Shown here: piece after piece, positions 33,203 to 36,571 of the stretch
How positions within the stretch are numbered: position 1 is the first letter of the stretch
How the letters are laid out: each line of letters opens with the position of its first letter
NCBI GenBank assembly: GCA_902624075.1
Contig: CACNWC010000010.1
Span: 1-36,571, forward strand
Length of the DNA stretch: 36,571 nt
Direction of reading: 5' to 3'
Source: an uncultured Pelagibacteraceae bacterium
Lineage (GTDB): Bacteria; Pseudomonadota; Alphaproteobacteria; Pelagibacterales; Pelagibacteraceae
Translations under genes and position numbers: made by a program
Notes under the pieces: model-generated
What the model was told of the DNA's origin: nothing
The model's input: the letters and a program-made list of their open reading frames with translations, nothing else
The model's database searches: none

Positions 33203-34657
33203 ATGAGTAGATCAAAATCGCTCTACAATGCAGATTTAGCACCAACTCCATCAAATAAAAAAAATTGGGGATGGTTCGAGATCTTTAACGTATGGGCAAA
33301 CGATGTACAAAGTTTATTTGGATATACTTTGGCAGCATCACTATTTATAGCCTCAGGGTTAAATGGTTGGGCAGTATTTTTAGCTTTAATACTCGCTGGC
33401 TTTTTTATTATGTGGTTAGTAAATTTATCAGGTAAACCAAGTGTTAAACATGGTATTCCTTATCCAGTATTCGCCCGAGTAAGTATGGGTGTATTTGGTG
33501 CAAACTTTCCTGCAATGGCAAGAGGGCTTGTGGCAATGTTCTGGTATGGAGCACAAACATATGCAGCATCAACTGCTGTGGCACTTCTAATTACAGCTAT
33601 TACTGGCAATCCTGGAACTGAAATGTTTTTAGGAATGACAGGAGTAATGTGGGTATCATTTATATTTGTGTCAGGATTCCAAGTTTACTTATTTTGGCAA
33701 GGGATAGATCTTGTAAAAAGATTCTTGAACTTTGCGGGACCAGCAGTTTATGTTGTGATGGTTTTACTGATGTTAGTAATTTGGTTTAAAGCTGGAGGAA
33801 GCCTTTTATCAGAAGTTGGAGAAATATTTTCTGGTGGAGCACGTTCAGGTGGATTTGAAGGTTTAGGTTCATTTGGTGCTTTCCTAGCAGTATTTTCAAT
33901 AATGGTTGGATATTTTGCTGCTGTAGTAATTAACTTCGGTGACTTTGCTAGATTTGTTAAAAATGAAGATGAAATGAAAAAAGGTAACCTATGGGGATTA
34001 GTAGGTAACGTAGTTTTCTTTTCATTCATCACTTTAATGATTACTGGTGGAACGATTGCTATCTTCGGAGAATATGTAGCAAGTCCAACAGATATGGTAG
34101 CTAAAGTTGATAACATTGTATTAACAATTGTTGCAGCATTTGCATTTTTTGCAGCAACAGTTGGTATTAATATGGTTGCAAACTTTATACCTCCTGCATA
34201 CGACCTTGCAAACTTAATACCAAGCAAAATCAATTTTAGGATTGGTGGTTTAATAACTGCTGGCTTTGGTTTTGTAATTGGTGGTTTGTGGGTTGCAGTA
34301 ATCACTCAAATGGGAATGTTTCCATTTGTAAACACTTTAGGCGCAATTTTAGCTCCTGTATTTGGTATTATGATTACTGATTACTATATAATTAAAAAAC
34401 AAAGATTAGATGTTGATGATCTATTTAGTGACTCACCTAATGGTAAGTATCACTATAATGGTGGTTTCAATGGAAAAGGAATGTTAGCTTGGGTGCTATC
34501 AGGATATATAGCTGTTGGTACAGTATGGCCTAACATTTTATTCATGGGACTAGATGATTTCTTTGCTAACTTAGGTGGCGGCGGAGGATATGCTTGGATA
34601 ATTGGAGCAGCATTAGGTGCTTTGATTCACTTAGCAATATCATCTTCAAAAAGATAA
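33203..34657 (+). CDS. NCS1-family permease, probable allantoin/purine transporter
   Basis: The 484-aa protein has twelve helices and the NCS1 start SLYNADLAPTPSNKKNWGWF, then WFEIFNVWANDVQSLFGYTLA in helix 1. Other conserved parts are GIPYPVFARVSMGVFGANFP, FWYGAQTYAAS and VINFGDFARFVKNEDEMKKG. NCS1 proteins import uracil, cytosine, allantoin, hydantoins or purines by cation symport. Convergent allantoinase, allantoicase and ureidoglycolate lyase point to allantoin or a related purine product. GGGAG lies four bases before ATG 33203, and a structured leader lies upstream. A strong terminator follows. Confidence 0.9.
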   Translation: MSRSKSLYNADLAPTPSNKKNWGWFEIFNVWANDVQSLFGYTLAASLFIASGLNGWAVFLALILAGFFIMWLVNLSGKPSVKHGIPYPVFARVSMGVFGANFPAMARGLVAMFWYGAQTYAASTAVALLITAITGNPGTEMFLGMTGVMWVSFIFVSGFQVYLFWQGIDLVKRFLNFAGPAVYVVMVLLMLVIWFKAGGSLLSEVGEIFSGGARSGGFEGLGSFGAFLAVFSIMVGYFAAVVINFGDFARFVKNEDEMKKGNLWGLVGNVVFFSFITLMITGGTIAIFGEYVASPTDMVAKVDNIVLTIVAAFAFFAATVGINMVANFIPPAYDLANLIPSKINFRIGGLITAGFGFVIGGLWVAVITQMGMFPFVNTLGAILAPVFGIMITDYYIIKKQRLDVDDLFSDSPNGKYHYNGGFNGKGMLAWVLSGYIAVGTVWPNILFMGLDDFFANLGGGGGYAWIIGAALGALIHLAISSSKR

Positions 34658-34671
34658 TTAAATTTAAATTA

Positions 34672-34705
34672 AAGCCCATCAATTTTTATTGGTGGGCTTT
34701 TTTTT
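34672..34705 (+). terminator. Rho-independent terminator of the NCS1 permease
   Basis: An 11-bp stem, AAGCCCATCAA (34672-34682) with TTGGTGGGCTT (34689-34699), has one U-G pair that works only in plus-strand RNA, followed by eight T (34698-34705). It follows the permease stop by 14 bases and overlaps the last bases of the convergent allA gene. Confidence 0.9.
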
Positions 34706-35207
34706 ATGCTTTAAATTCTAAAGTAATATTTTCTTTATTTAAATCATAGAGAACGAGATTCTCTCCTTCACCCAATCTATCTACAACTAAAAAATTCATA
34801 TCTTCAGTAGAGATTAATGGAAAATGCCAAACACCTGGATTATAATTTACACCAATTCCTTTTGGAATAATAAAAGATTCAATCTTATTTAAATCTGGCT
34901 TATCCCCTTCAGGAGCAACAAAGGCTAAAAAAGTTGTCTCTTTCATTGGAATAAAAGCTTGGCTCCCTAATGGGTGTTTTTCCATCATATCAACTTTCAT
35001 TGGAAAAGATCTTTTAAGTGCTGAAAAAATACTAATAGTAGACTCGCCATTATCTTTTTTAGTATTTAAATTTGCAATTCCATCATATCTTTTTGCATAT
35101 CCATTATTAATTTCAATTGGTTCGATATCAGCAGTTGTTATCATATCACCAAACTTCTTAAAATTTTCTTTAGTAATGAGCTTTGGCTTTATAATTAAGT
35201 CTGTCAT
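34704..35207 (-). CDS. allA: Ureidoglycolate lyase
   Basis: AllA splits (S)-ureidoglycolate into glyoxylate and urea, the last step after allantoicase. At 167 aa it is the usual length. Cupin-like segments include LITKENFKKFGDMITTADIE, MVEKHPL-type MDMMEKHPLGSQAFIPM-like stretch around residues 74-90 (here KVDMMEKHPLGSQAFIPMKE), and GIGVNYNPGVWHFPLISTED around 117-136, which carries the conserved P-G-x-WH site. It overlaps the allantoicase stop by four bases (ATGA). Cytoplasmic. Urea would need urease or export; no urease is in the window. Confidence 0.93.
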   Translation of the reverse strand: MTDLIIKPKLITKENFKKFGDMITTADIEPIEINNGYAKRYDGIANLNTKKDNGESTISIFSALKRSFPMKVDMMEKHPLGSQAFIPMKETTFLAFVAPEGDKPDLNKIESFIIPKGIGVNYNPGVWHFPLISTEDMNFLVVDRLGEGENLVLYDLNKENITLEFKA

Positions 35208-36187
35208 ATTTTTTTACCAAAAATTCTAAATCTAGAAATACCACCGTCAGGAAAAATATTTATTTTGATATGGTTAATCTTATCTTTTTTCATTAAAGAA
35301 TTTTTAAATTTATGAGTTTTATTAGCCGATAATTTTGTGTTCTTTAATAAATATTTCCATTTATGAGAGGAACTTACAACTTGTTTAGAATTTTTAGATG
35401 GCAAATAAGCTGCTTGTAAAGAACAAAAACTGGGATAATTTCCTTTAAAATGATGAGTTGAAATTTCAATTTTATCAATAGAGTTTCCATCGATAGAATT
35501 CAGAATTAACCAGTCATTTCCTTTACCTCTTCGTCTTCTAGTTTCCCAGCCATCTCCCATATTTTTTGCTTTGCCAGGAGCTAAAATATTTTCAGCTTTT
35601 CCGAAGTGTTCATTATTGCAAGCAATAACTGATGCTCCATCTAGTAATGAAGCAAGATTTATTTTTTTATTCTTAAATTTTTTTGATTTTGCAATTGAAC
35701 CATATAATCTTAATCTAGCAACTCCACCATCAGGAAAAATGTTAAATTTAATATGTGTAAATACTTTATTGTTTTTGACTGAAAAAAAATGATGTGAGTT
35801 AGCTTTAACTTTTTTTTTTGAAAGAATTGAGGTCCATCTAATTTGTTTAATTTTATTTGAATTGGAATTAGCTCCCTCAATTGAGACCATTGAAGGTTGA
35901 TTACCATTAAAATGAGATGTATCTACATCAATCTTAGAAATTTTTCCTGGCTTACCTAATTTTAAAACAACGTAATCATGTCCTGATGTTCTTTTTCTTC
36001 TAGATTCCCATCCATCCATCCATTTTCCGTGTTTATCAAAAACACCCTCTTTAAATACAGGTATAGTTGGGCTAATAATTCTATTAGCTGAAGCAAAAAA
36101 ATCATCAGTTTTATAAATTACTTTTGTACCCAGTCTTGGTTGAGCTAAATCTATTAATCCGTTAGTAAATATTATTTTTTCTTTCAT
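35204..36187 (-). CDS. alc: Allantoicase
   Basis: Allantoicase hydrolyses allantoate to ureidoglycolate and urea. The 327-aa protein consists of two copies of the jelly-roll allantoicase domain. The first copy has MDGWESRRKRTSGHDYVVLK, TSHFNGNQPSMVSIEGA and FNIFPDGGVARLRLYG; the second has MGDGWETRRRRGKGNDWLIL, THHFKGNYPSFCSLQAA and INIFPDGGISRFRIFG. All family signatures are intact. It lies one base after puuE and overlaps allA, so puuE-alc-allA is one transcript that runs in pathway order from allantoin to glyoxylate. Confidence 0.95.
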   Translation of the reverse strand: MKEKIIFTNGLIDLAQPRLGTKVIYKTDDFFASANRIISPTIPVFKEGVFDKHGKWMDGWESRRKRTSGHDYVVLKLGKPGKISKIDVDTSHFNGNQPSMVSIEGANSNSNKIKQIRWTSILSKKKVKANSHHFFSVKNNKVFTHIKFNIFPDGGVARLRLYGSIAKSKKFKNKKINLASLLDGASVIACNNEHFGKAENILAPGKAKNMGDGWETRRRRGKGNDWLILNSIDGNSIDKIEISTHHFKGNYPSFCSLQAAYLPSKNSKQVVSSSHKWKYLLKNTKLSANKTHKFKNSLMKKDKINHIKINIFPDGGISRFRIFGKKI

Positions 36188-36188
36188 A

Positions 36189-36571
36189 TTATGAGTAGTT
36201 TTTTATCCAATGTTTAGCTATATCAATTCTTTTACAAATCCATACATCTTCAAATTTTAAGACATAATCTAAAAATTTTTTTAATGACTGAATTCTACCG
36301 GGTCTACCTATTAATCTACAATGTAGTCCAACTGACATCATTTTTGGACTTGTTTTGCCTTCTTCATATAAAACATCAAAACTGTCTTTTAGATAATTAT
36401 AAAAATGATCACCAGTATTAAATCCTTGATTTGTTGCGAACCTCATATCATTATTATCCAGAGTGTAAGGAATAATGAGTTGTCTTTTTTTACCTCTCTG
36501 TTCCCAATATGGAAGATCATCACTATAACTGTCACTATCATATAGGAAACCGCCATCATCAAAAACCAAGT
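36189..36571 (-). CDS. puuE: Allantoinase PuuE, polysaccharide-deacetylase type (partial, C-terminal part)
   Basis: About 127 C-terminal residues are visible; the frame runs off the right edge. VFDDGGFLYDSDSYSDDLPYW, LIIPYTLDNNDMRFATNQGF, VGLHCRLIGRPGRIQSLKKF and DVWICKRIDIAKHW match the C-terminal half of PuuE, a metal-independent allantoinase of the NodB-like deacetylase fold that opens allantoin to allantoate. The catalytic N-terminal half is outside the window. Position directly upstream of allantoicase supports the call. Confidence 0.92.
   Translation of the reverse strand, partial: LVFDDGGFLYDSDSYSDDLPYWEQRGKKRQLIIPYTLDNNDMRFATNQGFNTGDHFYNYLKDSFDVLYEEGKTSPKMMSVGLHCRLIGRPGRIQSLKKFLDYVLKFEDVWICKRIDIAKHWIKNYS

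Noticed and set aside
33748-34305. 185-aa frame on the minus strand inside the NCS1 permease gene
   Set aside because: It is antisense to a clear permease, made of low-complexity proline, isoleucine and threonine stretches, and has no ribosome-binding site.
1-36571. Mobile elements, CRISPR arrays, tRNA or rRNA genes, attachment sites
   Set aside because: No transposase or integrase reading frame, direct-repeat array or cloverleaf was seen on reading both strands; a dedicated tRNA or repeat scan could not be run.

Overview
The window is about 70% A+T, has gaps of a few bases between genes, many TAATG/ATGA overlaps, and short lysine-, asparagine- and isoleucine-rich proteins. With xsc, suyAB, aprABM, an iron-dependent alcohol dehydrogenase and no recognised mobile element, it looks like the genome of a marine SAR11 (Pelagibacterales) alphaproteobacterium. 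That assignment is inferred from composition and gene content. I saw no rRNA, tRNA, insertion sequence or CRISPR array.

Layout. 1-1425: start of a secreted protein and an FAD-dependent amine/amino-acid oxidoreductase. 1461-6968: a carbamoyltransferase (NodU/SxtI type) cassette with an SxtJ-like protein, two copies of a 49-50 aa SxtK-like (DUF5989) membrane peptide, a SAM methyltransferase, an unknown polytopic membrane protein and a convergent SGNH hydrolase. 6973-15958: a C2/C3-sulfonate and sulfite island: xsc, divergent suyAB, a FkbM methyltransferase, a TauE/SafE exporter, two small unknown proteins and aprABM. Sulfonate cleavage by Xsc and SuyAB yields sulfite, which can be exported (TauE) or oxidised to APS (AprBA-AprM). 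xsc runs into the carbamoyltransferase cassette with 4 bases between them.

16062-21308: a tight minus-strand run of metC-like PLP enzyme, MFS transporter, pabB (frame interrupted twice), pabA, pabC-like aminotransferase and a HIT protein. 21384-27423: mixed small operons: a 27-aa extremely basic, possibly ribosomal peptide, mnmA, DUF3553, cysQ-like phosphatase, recX, an ABA4-like membrane protein, a DsbA-fold isomerase, a rhodanese and a glycosyltransferase-like protein. 27428-33100: amt ammonium transporter with a structured 3' region, HU, rseP, a glutamine amidotransferase coupled to an iron alcohol dehydrogenase, and a TPR protein.

33134-36571: purine/ureide catabolism. An NCS1 permease on the plus strand is preceded by a compact structured leader that I propose is a purine-catabolite riboswitch, possibly NMT1/xanthine-I. 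Converging on it are puuE-type allantoinase (cut by the window edge), allantoicase and ureidoglycolate lyase, which together take allantoin to glyoxylate and urea. The most promising leads are this leader RNA, the duplicated SxtK-like cassette linked to xsc, and the 27-aa basic peptide.
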